Shown in pieces: positions 1 to 5,627 of a stretch of DNA of 6,763 nt. The DNA comes from an uncultured Clostridia bacterium (GTDB taxonomy: Bacteria > Bacillota > Clostridia > UBA1381). The DNA lies in NCBI GenBank assembly GCA_944391635.1, contig CALXUL010000121.1, positions 1 through 6,763 on the forward strand, written 5' to 3'. The notes below the pieces were generated by a model. It did not search any database and was not told the origin of the DNA. It saw only the letters and a list, made by a program, of their open reading frames with translations. The first letter of the stretch is position 1; each line of letters starts with the position of its first letter. The position numbers and the translations under genes are program-made.

Positions 1-1323
1 GTTAAGAATAAACTTAACAATACACCCGATAAAAAGACCTGTTGCAGGCGTATAAATCTTACCGCAGCCTTGAAGTGAACCGGATATTGTCTGATTGAGT
101 GCAATAAATATAAGAGAAATTGCTGAAAGCTGCAAAAGGTCATAGCCGTTTGGTGCGGTGGGATAAAGCAATTGGTAAATTGGTTTTCCGAGCGCAATAA
201 ATCCCGCTGCACAAGGCAGAATTATAAGAATTGAAATTAGCAGCGAAAAGGACACTTTGTTTGAAGCCTCACGCTTATTACCAAGTGCAAGCGCCTCTGA
301 AAGACTCGGAACAAGCACGGTTGCAAATGCGATATTCAGCGCAATCGGAAGGTTTATGAGGGTGTCGCTTTTAGAGAGCATTCCTGACAGACGGGCTACT
401 TCATCATTAAGAGCATCGGCAGAGGGATTGATGATTGCAGCGACACCATCATGCGCTGGTATCATTTGTGAAAAAGCAGCTTGAATGCCGCGAGTTATAG
501 TTGCAGTGTCGACATTTCTGTTTATGGCAGAAATAATAGAACCCAATGAAATTGGTATTGAAACAAGGAGTATGGATTTGCAGACCGACAGAAAGGATTT
601 TTCTATGGTTTGCACAGATTGGCTGTTTATAGCAATATCAATGGAATTCTTCTTTTTAGTATAAAATATAAGGAGATATAAAAAGCTAAGAATGGTGGCA
701 ATTGAGGTTGCAAGATTTGCGCCTGCTGCCAGAAGCTGTGCTTTTATGGTATCGTTTTGATAAAATGTCATAGACGCCATAATCATAACAATTCCAATAG
801 AGAAGATGCATTTAAAAACTTGTTCTAAAATCTGTGAGCTGGAAGTTGCACTCATATCTTTCATACCATTAAAATATCCACGCACAACTGACGAAACACA
901 TACAAAGAGTATTGATGGTGAGAGCGCCATTAATACATATTTTGCACCCGGCATACTAATTGCCACAGTAGCAATCCATTCTGCACCGAAAAACATAGCC
1001 GCAGTGCATAAAAGTCCTATTACAGAAAATAATATAAGTGCAGTTCTGAAGATTCTGTGTGCACCGCGGGCATCGCCCAAGGCAAAGCGTTCAGATGTCA
1101 TTTTTGCAATGGCATTTGGAATTCCGACTGAAGACAGTGCAAGAAGAAGGGTGTAGAAGTTAAATCCTGCTGAATAAAAGCCGTTTGCGGTGTCGCCAAA
1201 ACCATTGATATTGATTATAACCATACGGTATATCATACCGAGAATTTTTACTGCAAATTGTGCAAATAGTATTATTGATACATTTTTCATAAAAGATTGC
1301 TTGTTATCTTGACGTATATTCAT
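1..1323 (-). CDS. MurJ/SpoVB-type MOP-superfamily flippase, C-terminus cut by window edge
   Basis: This is an integral membrane protein of the polysaccharide-biosynthesis/MATE-like flippase superfamily. Such proteins move lipid-linked cell-wall or polysaccharide precursors across the cytoplasmic membrane. The frame is open from ATG at 1323 to the window edge, giving 441 residues. The family is usually about 500-550 residues, so the last transmembrane helices are missing. Typical SpoVB/YtgP signatures are visible: a first helix with KILGMIYR (27-33), the segment SSVGIPNAIAKMTSE (64-78), VVRGYFNGMKDM (146-157), INLPIALNIAFATVLVPSLSEALALG (323-348, hydrophobic), and SGSLQGCGK (414-422). The start is set by an AAAAGGAC ribosome site at 1332-1339; a competing ATG at 1328 runs into TGA after two codons. 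The gene is transcribed divergently from the phosphate operon and has its own promoter. Residues about 281-312 look like an extra loop. Family assignment is firm. I cannot separate lipid II flippase (MurJ/YtgP) from sporulation SpoVB by sequence alone, so I give no symbol. Confidence 0.88.
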   Translation of the reverse strand, partial: MNIRQDNKQSFMKNVSIILFAQFAVKILGMIYRMVIININGFGDTANGFYSAGFNFYTLLLALSSVGIPNAIAKMTSERFALGDARGAHRIFRTALILFSVIGLLCTAAMFFGAEWIATVAISMPGAKYVLMALSPSILFVCVSSVVRGYFNGMKDMSATSSSQILEQVFKCIFSIGIVMIMASMTFYQNDTIKAQLLAAGANLATSIATILSFLYLLIFYTKKKNSIDIAINSQSVQTIEKSFLSVCKSILLVSIPISLGSIISAINRNVDTATITRGIQAAFSQMIPAHDGVAAIINPSADALNDEVARLSGMLSKSDTLINLPIALNIAFATVLVPSLSEALALGNKREASNKVSFSLLISILIILPCAAGFIALGKPIYQLLYPTAPNGYDLLQLSAISLIFIALNQTISGSLQGCGKIYTPATGLFIGCIVKFILN

Positions 1324-1331
1324 AGCATTTC

Positions 1332-1339
1332 GTCCTTTT
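1332..1339 (-). promoter_or_regulatory. Shine-Dalgarno site that decides the flippase start
   Basis: On the minus strand AAAAGGAC lies 8 nt before the ATG at 1323. A nearer ATG at 1328-1326 is followed by CTA TGA, so it cannot be the start of the long frame. The overlapping mini-frame (ATG CTA TGA, whose TGA overlaps the true ATG as ATGA) could slightly affect initiation, but this is only an inference. Confidence 0.7.
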
Positions 1340-1359
1340 CGCATTATTACATAAAGGCT

Positions 1360-1388
1360 ATTATATAACTATTTTTTTTCTATATCAA
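1360..1388 (-). promoter_or_regulatory. Sigma-A promoter of the flippase gene
   Basis: On the minus strand the -35 element TTGATA (1383-1388) and the -10 element TATAAT (1360-1365) are separated by 17 bp. Five of six and six of six bases match the sigma-70/sigma-A consensus. Transcription would start near 1353, giving a leader of roughly 30 nt that includes the AAAAGGAC ribosome site. The spacer contains an 8-A tract on this strand, and the DNA upstream is strongly AT-rich and could act as an UP-like element. Confidence 0.75.
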
Positions 1389-1403
1389 TAAATTTCAAAA
1401 AAT

Positions 1404-1465
1404 TTAATATAAATTTAATAAAATAGAATTAAGAAAAAATTACAAATTTTACATGAATTTTACAT
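1404..1465 (+). promoter_or_regulatory. Candidate Pho-box (PhoP operator) direct-repeat array
   Basis: Six TTAA/TTAC-type hexamers lie on the plus strand between the two divergent promoters: TTAATA 1404, TTAATA 1415, TTAAGA 1429, TTACAA 1440, TTACAT 1449 and TTACAT 1460. Three pairs are spaced by exactly 11 bp. The last pair sits in a perfect 10-bp direct repeat, AATTTTACAT, at 1445-1454 and 1456-1465. Bacillus PhoP binds direct TT(A/C/T)A(C/T)A hexamers about 11 bp apart, and the OmpR/PhoB-type regulator is encoded in the operon immediately downstream. The array ends 8 bp before the operon's -35 element, a position suited to activation. The region is so AT-rich that the upstream members could be chance matches; the 1440-1465 part is the most convincing. 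Confidence 0.5.
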
Positions 1466-1473
1466 AAAACAAC

Positions 1474-1503
1474 TTGAATTTATATATCGCAGCAATGTAT
1501 AAT
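1474..1503 (+). promoter_or_regulatory. Promoter of the phosphate transporter/two-component operon
   Basis: TTGAAT (1474-1479) and TATAAT (1498-1503) are separated by 18 bp. The start of transcription would be near 1510, about 27 nt before the ATG at 1537. The -10 is perfect, while the -35 is imperfect and the spacer is one base longer than ideal, which fits a promoter that needs an activator bound just upstream. A second TATAAT at 1515-1520 has no matching -35 and abuts the ribosome site, so I do not favour it. Confidence 0.6.
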
Positions 1504-1536
1504 AATAAAAGGTATATAATGTGTGGGAGGTAGATT

Positions 1537-3288
1537 ATGAATATTTTTTCTGTTTTTTCATTGTTAGGAGGCCTTGCGTTCTTTTTATACGGAATGCGTG
1601 TTATGGGAAATGGTCTTGAAAAAATGGCAGGAGGACGTCTGGAAAGGGTGCTTGAAAGCCTTACTGCAAATAAGGCTATGGGCGTACTTCTGGGTCTTGG
1701 CGTAACGGCAATAATCCAGTCCTCTTCAGCGACAACTGTTATGGTTGTGGGCTTTGTAAACTCCGGAATTATGCGCCTGTCCCAGGCGATAGGGGTTATA
1801 ATGGGTGCGAATATAGGTACAACAGTAACATCCTGGATATTGAGTCTTACTAATATAAGCGGAGATGGTTTTTTAATAAATCTGCTCAAACCTGCAAACT
1901 TTTCACCTCTTATTGCTGCGGTCGGTGTGATAATGATTTTATTTTCAAAAAGCAGCAAAAAGCAGGATATTGGTATGATAATGACAGGATTTGCGATTTT
2001 GATGACTGGGATGGAAATAATGAGCGCAGCAGTTGAGCCTCTTGCAGATATTCCAGAATTTGCAAATTTCCTGATACTGTTTAGTAATCCGTTTTTCGGA
2101 GTACTTGCAGGTGCAGTTTTGACGGCAGTAATACAGTCATCTTCTGCATCGGTAGGTATTTTGCAGGCGCTTTCTGCGACAGGAAGCATTACATTTGGAA
2201 CAGCAATTCCGATAATACTTGGTCAGAATATAGGTACATGTGTTACAGCACTTATTTCTTGCGTTGGGACTAAAACAAATGCAAAAAGGGCTGCATTTGT
2301 ACATTTATACTTTAATATAATTGGTACGGTATTATTCTTATCTATTTTTTATGCATTAAATGCTATAATTGATTTTAAGTTTATGGGAGACAGTGTTAAC
2401 GCGGTAAGTATTGCTGTCGTACATACGCTGTTTAATCTTATTACAACATCCGTACTTTTGCCGTTTACAAAACAGCTCGAACGGCTTGCTAAATTGACGG
2501 TGAAGGATGATGATGAAGGTAATAATGACTTTGCACTTCTTGATGAACGTTTTCTTCAGAGTCCATCCTTTGCCGTTGAAAGATGTACAATTTTGACAGA
2601 GCGTATGGCAGAGCTTGCCAAGAATACTATTTTAACTGCACTTGGAATGATAGATAATTACGATAAAGAAAAAATGCAGCAGATAGCGGAAAATGAAGAT
2701 AGAGTGGACAAGTATGAGGATAGAATCGGAGATTATCTTGTTAAAATTGCAAGTAAGGATTTGAGCGAAAATGATTCTGAAACAGTTACTCTGCTCTTGC
2801 AGTCAATAGGTGATTTTGAAAGAATTTCGGACCATGCTGTAAATATTTCAGAATCATCGCTGGAATTGTTTGAAAAGAATAAGTGCTTTTCAGAGGAAGC
2901 AAAAGCAGAACTGTCAGTGGTATGTTCTGCTGTTTCGGATATTGTTAATATGGCAATTAAAGCATTTGTAAAACGAGATGTGGAATACGCTAAATGCGTG
3001 GAGCCGCTTGAGGAAGTAGTGGACGAGTTGTGCAGAGACATTCGAAGCCGCCATATTGTAAGATTGCAGCAGGGTGAGTGTACTATTGAAACAGGGTTTG
3101 TTTATACCGATCTTTTAACCGGTATTGAGAGGGTATCTGACCACTGTTCAAATATTGCCATAAGCATAATTCAGTATGACGATGATGATGGCGTATCACA
3201 TGAATTTGCTCATGAAATAAAGATGAGAGGAAAGCTTTATAAAAGCAAGTACAGTGAATACAGGGAAAAATACTCACTATCTAAGTAA
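1537..3288 (+). CDS. Na+/phosphate cotransporter with fused C-terminal PhoU domain
   Basis: This is a 583-residue membrane protein of the NptA/YjbB-like Na/Pi-cotransporter II family, predicted to take up (or, in some relatives, export) inorganic phosphate coupled to sodium. The membrane part (about 1-315) contains two inverted copies of the Na_Pi_cotrans repeat. Each has the hallmark QSSSA motif (QSSSATT 61-67, QSSSAS 200-205) followed by a second signature (GANIGTTVTS 90-99, GQNIGTCVT 229-237). After an acidic linker (about 320-332) comes a helical PhoU domain (about 345-550). Both metal-binding-type signatures are present: DFERISDHAVNI (426-437) and GIERVSDHCSNI (529-540). The length is normal for the fused family. 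A GGGAGG ribosome site at 1525-1530 lies 6 nt before the ATG. It is the first gene of an operon; the response regulator begins 23 nt after its stop with no terminator between. The PhoU part probably links transport to phosphate signalling, which is inferred from context. Transport direction cannot be read from sequence. Confidence 0.93.
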   Translation: MNIFSVFSLLGGLAFFLYGMRVMGNGLEKMAGGRLERVLESLTANKAMGVLLGLGVTAIIQSSSATTVMVVGFVNSGIMRLSQAIGVIMGANIGTTVTSWILSLTNISGDGFLINLLKPANFSPLIAAVGVIMILFSKSSKKQDIGMIMTGFAILMTGMEIMSAAVEPLADIPEFANFLILFSNPFFGVLAGAVLTAVIQSSSASVGILQALSATGSITFGTAIPIILGQNIGTCVTALISCVGTKTNAKRAAFVHLYFNIIGTVLFLSIFYALNAIIDFKFMGDSVNAVSIAVVHTLFNLITTSVLLPFTKQLERLAKLTVKDDDEGNNDFALLDERFLQSPSFAVERCTILTERMAELAKNTILTALGMIDNYDKEKMQQIAENEDRVDKYEDRIGDYLVKIASKDLSENDSETVTLLLQSIGDFERISDHAVNISESSLELFEKNKCFSEEAKAELSVVCSAVSDIVNMAIKAFVKRDVEYAKCVEPLEEVVDELCRDIRSRHIVRLQQGECTIETGFVYTDLLTGIERVSDHCSNIAISIIQYDDDDGVSHEFAHEIKMRGKLYKSKYSEYREKYSLSK

Positions 3289-3311
3289 AAAAGATAAAAG
3301 GGTGATATATT

Positions 3312-4016
3312 ATGTCATTAATATACTGTGTCGAGGATGATGACGGAATAAGGGAACTTATAAGCTGCGCACTCCATTCCGGAAGCTATGAGGTGCAAAC
3401 TTTTGCAAAAGCAGGATTGCTGTATTCGGCGCTCCAAAATAGGGTGCCTGACTTGATTCTGCTGGACATAATGCTGCCTGACGAAGACGGGATTTCCATA
3501 TTAAAGAAAATTAAAAGAAATGGCCAGGTTTGTGATGTGCCGGTTATTATGCTTACAGCAAAGTCATCCGAAATAGATAAGGTTCAGGGGCTTGAGGCTG
3601 GCGCTGATGATTATATAACTAAGCCGTTTGGCGTGATGGAACTTTTATCGAGAATAAAAGCCGTATTGCGGCGTGTTAATAAGAATACAACGGGTTCAAA
3701 AAGTATATCTATTGGTCAGGTTACTCTTGATTATAAGAAAAGACGCGTAATGTGCGGAGATAAGGAGATATATTTGACTGCACGTGAGTTTGATCTGCTT
3801 GCCTGCCTGATGGAAAATGCAGGTTATGTGATGACACGTGATACGCTGATGAATAAGGTATGGGGATATGATTATGAGGGAATAACAAGGACAGTAGATG
3901 TGCATATAAAATCTGTGCGGAAAAAACTTGAAGAAGCCGGTATGATTGATTTTGTAAAAACCGTACGCGGCGTAGGATATAAGGTAGAGGAAAACGATGC
4001 AAAGACAGATTTATAA
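3312..4016 (+). CDS. OmpR/PhoB-family response regulator (PhoP-like)
   Basis: This is a 234-residue DNA-binding response regulator. The receiver domain (about 1-120) has all the expected residues: acidic cluster E8-D9-D10, phospho-acceptor D52 in LLDIMLP, T82 in the MLTAK segment, and K104 in the ITKPF motif. The C-terminal winged-helix domain (about 130-228) contains LTAREFDLL (155-163), the recognition-helix region RTVDVHIKSVRKKL (193-206) and the wing VRGVGYKVE (218-226). The length is typical. An AAAGGGTGAT ribosome site (3297-3306) precedes the ATG. It sits between a PhoU-fused phosphate transporter and a PhoR-like kinase whose start lies inside its last codons, so it is almost certainly that kinase's partner. 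A role as phosphate-responsive regulator is inferred from neighbours; the protein family alone does not specify the signal. The likely target is the repeat array at 1404-1465. Confidence 0.93.
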   Translation: MSLIYCVEDDDGIRELISCALHSGSYEVQTFAKAGLLYSALQNRVPDLILLDIMLPDEDGISILKKIKRNGQVCDVPVIMLTAKSSEIDKVQGLEAGADDYITKPFGVMELLSRIKAVLRRVNKNTTGSKSISIGQVTLDYKKRRVMCGDKEIYLTAREFDLLACLMENAGYVMTRDTLMNKVWGYDYEGITRTVDVHIKSVRKKLEEAGMIDFVKTVRGVGYKVEENDAKTDL

Positions 4017-5379
4017 AGCAATATCATTTGCCGTTGGCGCGGCTGTGCTTGTTTTTGGGATAATAGCGTCATTAATATGCTACAATTATTATCAGGGATT
4101 TGTAAAAGGTGATATGCGTCATGCCTGTGATTTGCTCATACAGGAACAGTTACAGCCGCAGGAACTTTACGAACGGTTATCCGAAGCTTTGGATTATAAT
4201 GTTCGGGTTACCTTTATTTCCGAAACAGGCGATGTGATTTACGATAGTTCCGAGGATGTTAAAGAAAATCATATAAACCGTAAAGAGGTAGCAGAAGCTC
4301 TTATAAACGGCAAAGGAGACGCTGCAAGGCACTCAGTTACAGCTAATACTTTTATGTATTACTATGCAGTAAAGTATCAGGATGGAATAATACGGTTTGC
4401 AAGGGAATACAGCGGTGCTATGCAGATTTTGCTGTTAATGTTTGCTGTAATGTTTGTAATAGGCGGCGCGACAGTGCTGATATCTTCAGTTTTATCAGTA
4501 AATGTATCAAGGCGATTAGTCGAACCAATAAATCAGCTTGCAAAACAACTTGAAACAGTAGATATTCCTGGAGCTGAGCCAATCAGGCTCAGGAATGACT
4601 GTATTGAGCTTACGCCAGTTGTATCAAGAATAGAAGCAATGTATGACAACATGATATTGCAGCTTGAAGCAGTTCAAAAAACAGCGCGTATTCGCCGTGA
4701 ATTTTCCGCAAATGTATCTCATGAACTAAAAACGCCACTTACTACTATAAAAGGGTTTGGTGAAATGCTTGCAAGCGGGATAATAAGTGACGGTGAAGAG
4801 GTAAAGCGCTACGGAGGGACTATTTTCAGGGAAAGTGAAAGACTGCTTGGATTGATTAATGATATAATAAAGATTTCAGAGGTGGAAGAAGGCACGCAGA
4901 AAACCCTGCCGTTTTCAGAGGCAGATATTTATAATATAGCGGAGGAATCAGTAAAATGCCTTGAAGTTCAGGCGCAAAAACATGATGTAAAAGTTTTCCT
5001 TGAAGGCTCTGAGTGCAAAATGTGGGTACAGGAACGTTATATGATGGAGATGATTTTAAACCTTATTGATAATGCGATAAAGTATAATAAGCCGGGCGGA
5101 ACTGTATGGGTACAAATTAATGAAGTACCCGATGGTTGTCAGATTAAGGTGCGTGATAACGGTATAGGAATACCGATAGAGCATCAGCAAAGAATATTTG
5201 AACGTTTTTACAGAGTAGATAAAAGCCGTTCAAAATTAACAGGTGGTACAGGGTTGGGGCTTGCAATTGTGAAGCATATTGCGGCACTGCATCATGGAAC
5301 AATAAGTGTTTTTTCAAGACCGGGAGAGGGCACGGAAATAACTGTTAAACTCCCGCGAGAAAAAAATGAAAATAAATGA
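3997..5379 (+). CDS. PhoR-like membrane sensor histidine kinase
   Basis: This is a 460-residue sensor kinase that would phosphorylate the upstream response regulator. It has a first membrane helix (about 9-30), an extracellular sensor segment of roughly 110 residues (about 32-140, with the PAS/Cache-like stretch VRVTFISETGDVIYDSS at 69-85), a second helix (about 142-168) and a HAMP-type region starting RRLVEPINQLA (172-182). The HisKA dimerisation domain carries phospho-acceptor H242 in SHELKTPLT. The ATPase domain has the N box NLIDNAIKYN (355-364), G1 DNGIGI (387-392), F box FERFYRVD (401-408) and G2 GGTGLGLAI (416-424). All catalytic motifs are intact. The ATG overlaps the last 20 nt of the regulator gene, and an AGAGG ribosome site (3986-3990) lies within that gene, suggesting translational coupling. 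No cytoplasmic PAS domain is evident between HAMP and HisKA, unlike Bacillus PhoR (which is about 580 residues). The phosphate signal is inferred from the operon. Confidence 0.93.
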   Translation: MQRQIYKAISFAVGAAVLVFGIIASLICYNYYQGFVKGDMRHACDLLIQEQLQPQELYERLSEALDYNVRVTFISETGDVIYDSSEDVKENHINRKEVAEALINGKGDAARHSVTANTFMYYYAVKYQDGIIRFAREYSGAMQILLLMFAVMFVIGGATVLISSVLSVNVSRRLVEPINQLAKQLETVDIPGAEPIRLRNDCIELTPVVSRIEAMYDNMILQLEAVQKTARIRREFSANVSHELKTPLTTIKGFGEMLASGIISDGEEVKRYGGTIFRESERLLGLINDIIKISEVEEGTQKTLPFSEADIYNIAEESVKCLEVQAQKHDVKVFLEGSECKMWVQERYMMEMILNLIDNAIKYNKPGGTVWVQINEVPDGCQIKVRDNGIGIPIEHQQRIFERFYRVDKSRSKLTGGTGLGLAIVKHIAALHHGTISVFSRPGEGTEITVKLPREKNENK

Positions 5380-5399
5380 AAAAAATTGAAAAAAAACAC

Positions 5400-5428
5400 T
5401 TGACATTTATGTGCCGGGCGTGTATAAT
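5400..5428 (+). promoter_or_regulatory. Perfect-consensus sigma-A promoter of tRNA-Met
   Basis: TTGACA (5400-5405) and TATAAT (5423-5428) are separated by exactly 17 bp, a full 12/12 match to the sigma-A consensus. Transcription would start near 5435, leaving a leader of about 13 nt before the mature tRNA 5' end at 5448. The -35 begins only 20 nt after the kinase stop codon, directly behind an A-rich stretch (about 5360-5398) that could serve as an UP element. Confidence 0.88.
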
Positions 5429-5447
5429 ATTAAGAGTCCGGTGATTT

Positions 5448-5524
5448 GGCGGTATAGCTCAGTTGGCTAGAGCATGCGGTTCATACCCGCAGTGTCAGTG
5501 GTTCAAATCCACTTACCGCTACCA
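5448..5524 (+). tRNA. tRNA-Met (anticodon CAT, elongator type)
   Basis: A complete 77-nt cloverleaf can be drawn. The acceptor stem pairs 5448-5454 with 5514-5520, including a G1-U72 wobble. The D stem pairs GCTC (5457-5460) with GAGC (5470-5473). The anticodon stem TGCGG/CCGCA encloses the loop TTCATAC, with anticodon CAT at 5482-5484. The variable loop has 5 nt, and the T stem AGTGG/CCACT encloses TTCAAAT. The discriminator A is followed by an encoded CCA (5522-5524). The three consecutive G-C pairs of the initiator anticodon stem are absent. The overall sequence closely resembles the elongator tRNA-Met of Bacillus as I recall it, including the G1-U72 pair, so elongator Met is preferred over initiator Met or the CAT-anticodon tRNA-Ile2. 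Confidence 0.93.
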
Positions 5525-5559
5525 AAATACGGTAGACCATTTGGTTTGCCGTATTTTTT
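5524..5559 (+). terminator. Intrinsic terminator of the tRNA-Met transcript
   Basis: A 15-bp stem pairs 5524-5538 with 5543-5557 (core ATACGG/CCGTAT, with two G-U wobbles near the loop), closes on the 4-nt loop ATTT, and runs into a T tract (5554-5559). The left arm begins at the final A of the tRNA CCA end, so the hairpin directly abuts the mature tRNA. It would also stop any readthrough from the upstream operon, which has no terminator of its own. Confidence 0.85.
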
Positions 5560-5562
5560 GTG

Positions 5563-5600
5563 CAAAGAAAACCGGCTTCATCTAAAATAGATGAAACCGG
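5563..5600 (-). terminator. Intrinsic terminator of rhaA
   Basis: Read on the minus strand, a hairpin pairs CCGG (5597-5600) with CCGG (5572-5575) and TTCATCTA (5588-5595) with TAGATGAA (5577-5584), with one A/C mismatch between the two blocks and a loop of about 3 nt. It is followed by the T-rich tail TTTTCTTTG (5563-5571). It lies 27 nt after the rhaA stop codon, the expected place. With the plus-strand terminator ending at 5559 it forms a convergent, back-to-back terminator pair. Confidence 0.78.
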
Positions 5601-5627
5601 AAATATAAATTTTAATAATACCAAGAA

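Noticed and set aside
806..1156. A plus-strand open frame of 116 codons (and another at 257-484)
   Set aside because: Both lie opposite the flippase gene, whose minus-strand frame is open throughout and gives clear family motifs.
1515..1520. A second TATAAT as the operon -10 element
   Set aside because: No -35-like hexamer lies at the right distance, and the start site would fall on or beside the ribosome site.
1449..2189. A 246-codon open frame on the minus strand opposite the transporter
   Set aside because: It is antisense to the strongly conserved QSSSA and GANIGTT transporter motifs, runs into the promoter region, has no convincing ribosome site, and its translation resembles no family I recognise. 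It is a shadow of the real gene.
5448..5524. Initiator tRNA or CAT-anticodon tRNA-Ile2
   Set aside because: The anticodon stem lacks the three G-C pairs of initiators, and the overall sequence matches the Bacillus-type elongator tRNA-Met. Ile2 cannot be excluded absolutely but is less likely.
5525..5627. An attachment site or mobile-element scar at the tRNA 3' end
   Set aside because: There is no integrase and no repeated copy of the tRNA 3' end in the window; the region is fully explained by two convergent terminators.
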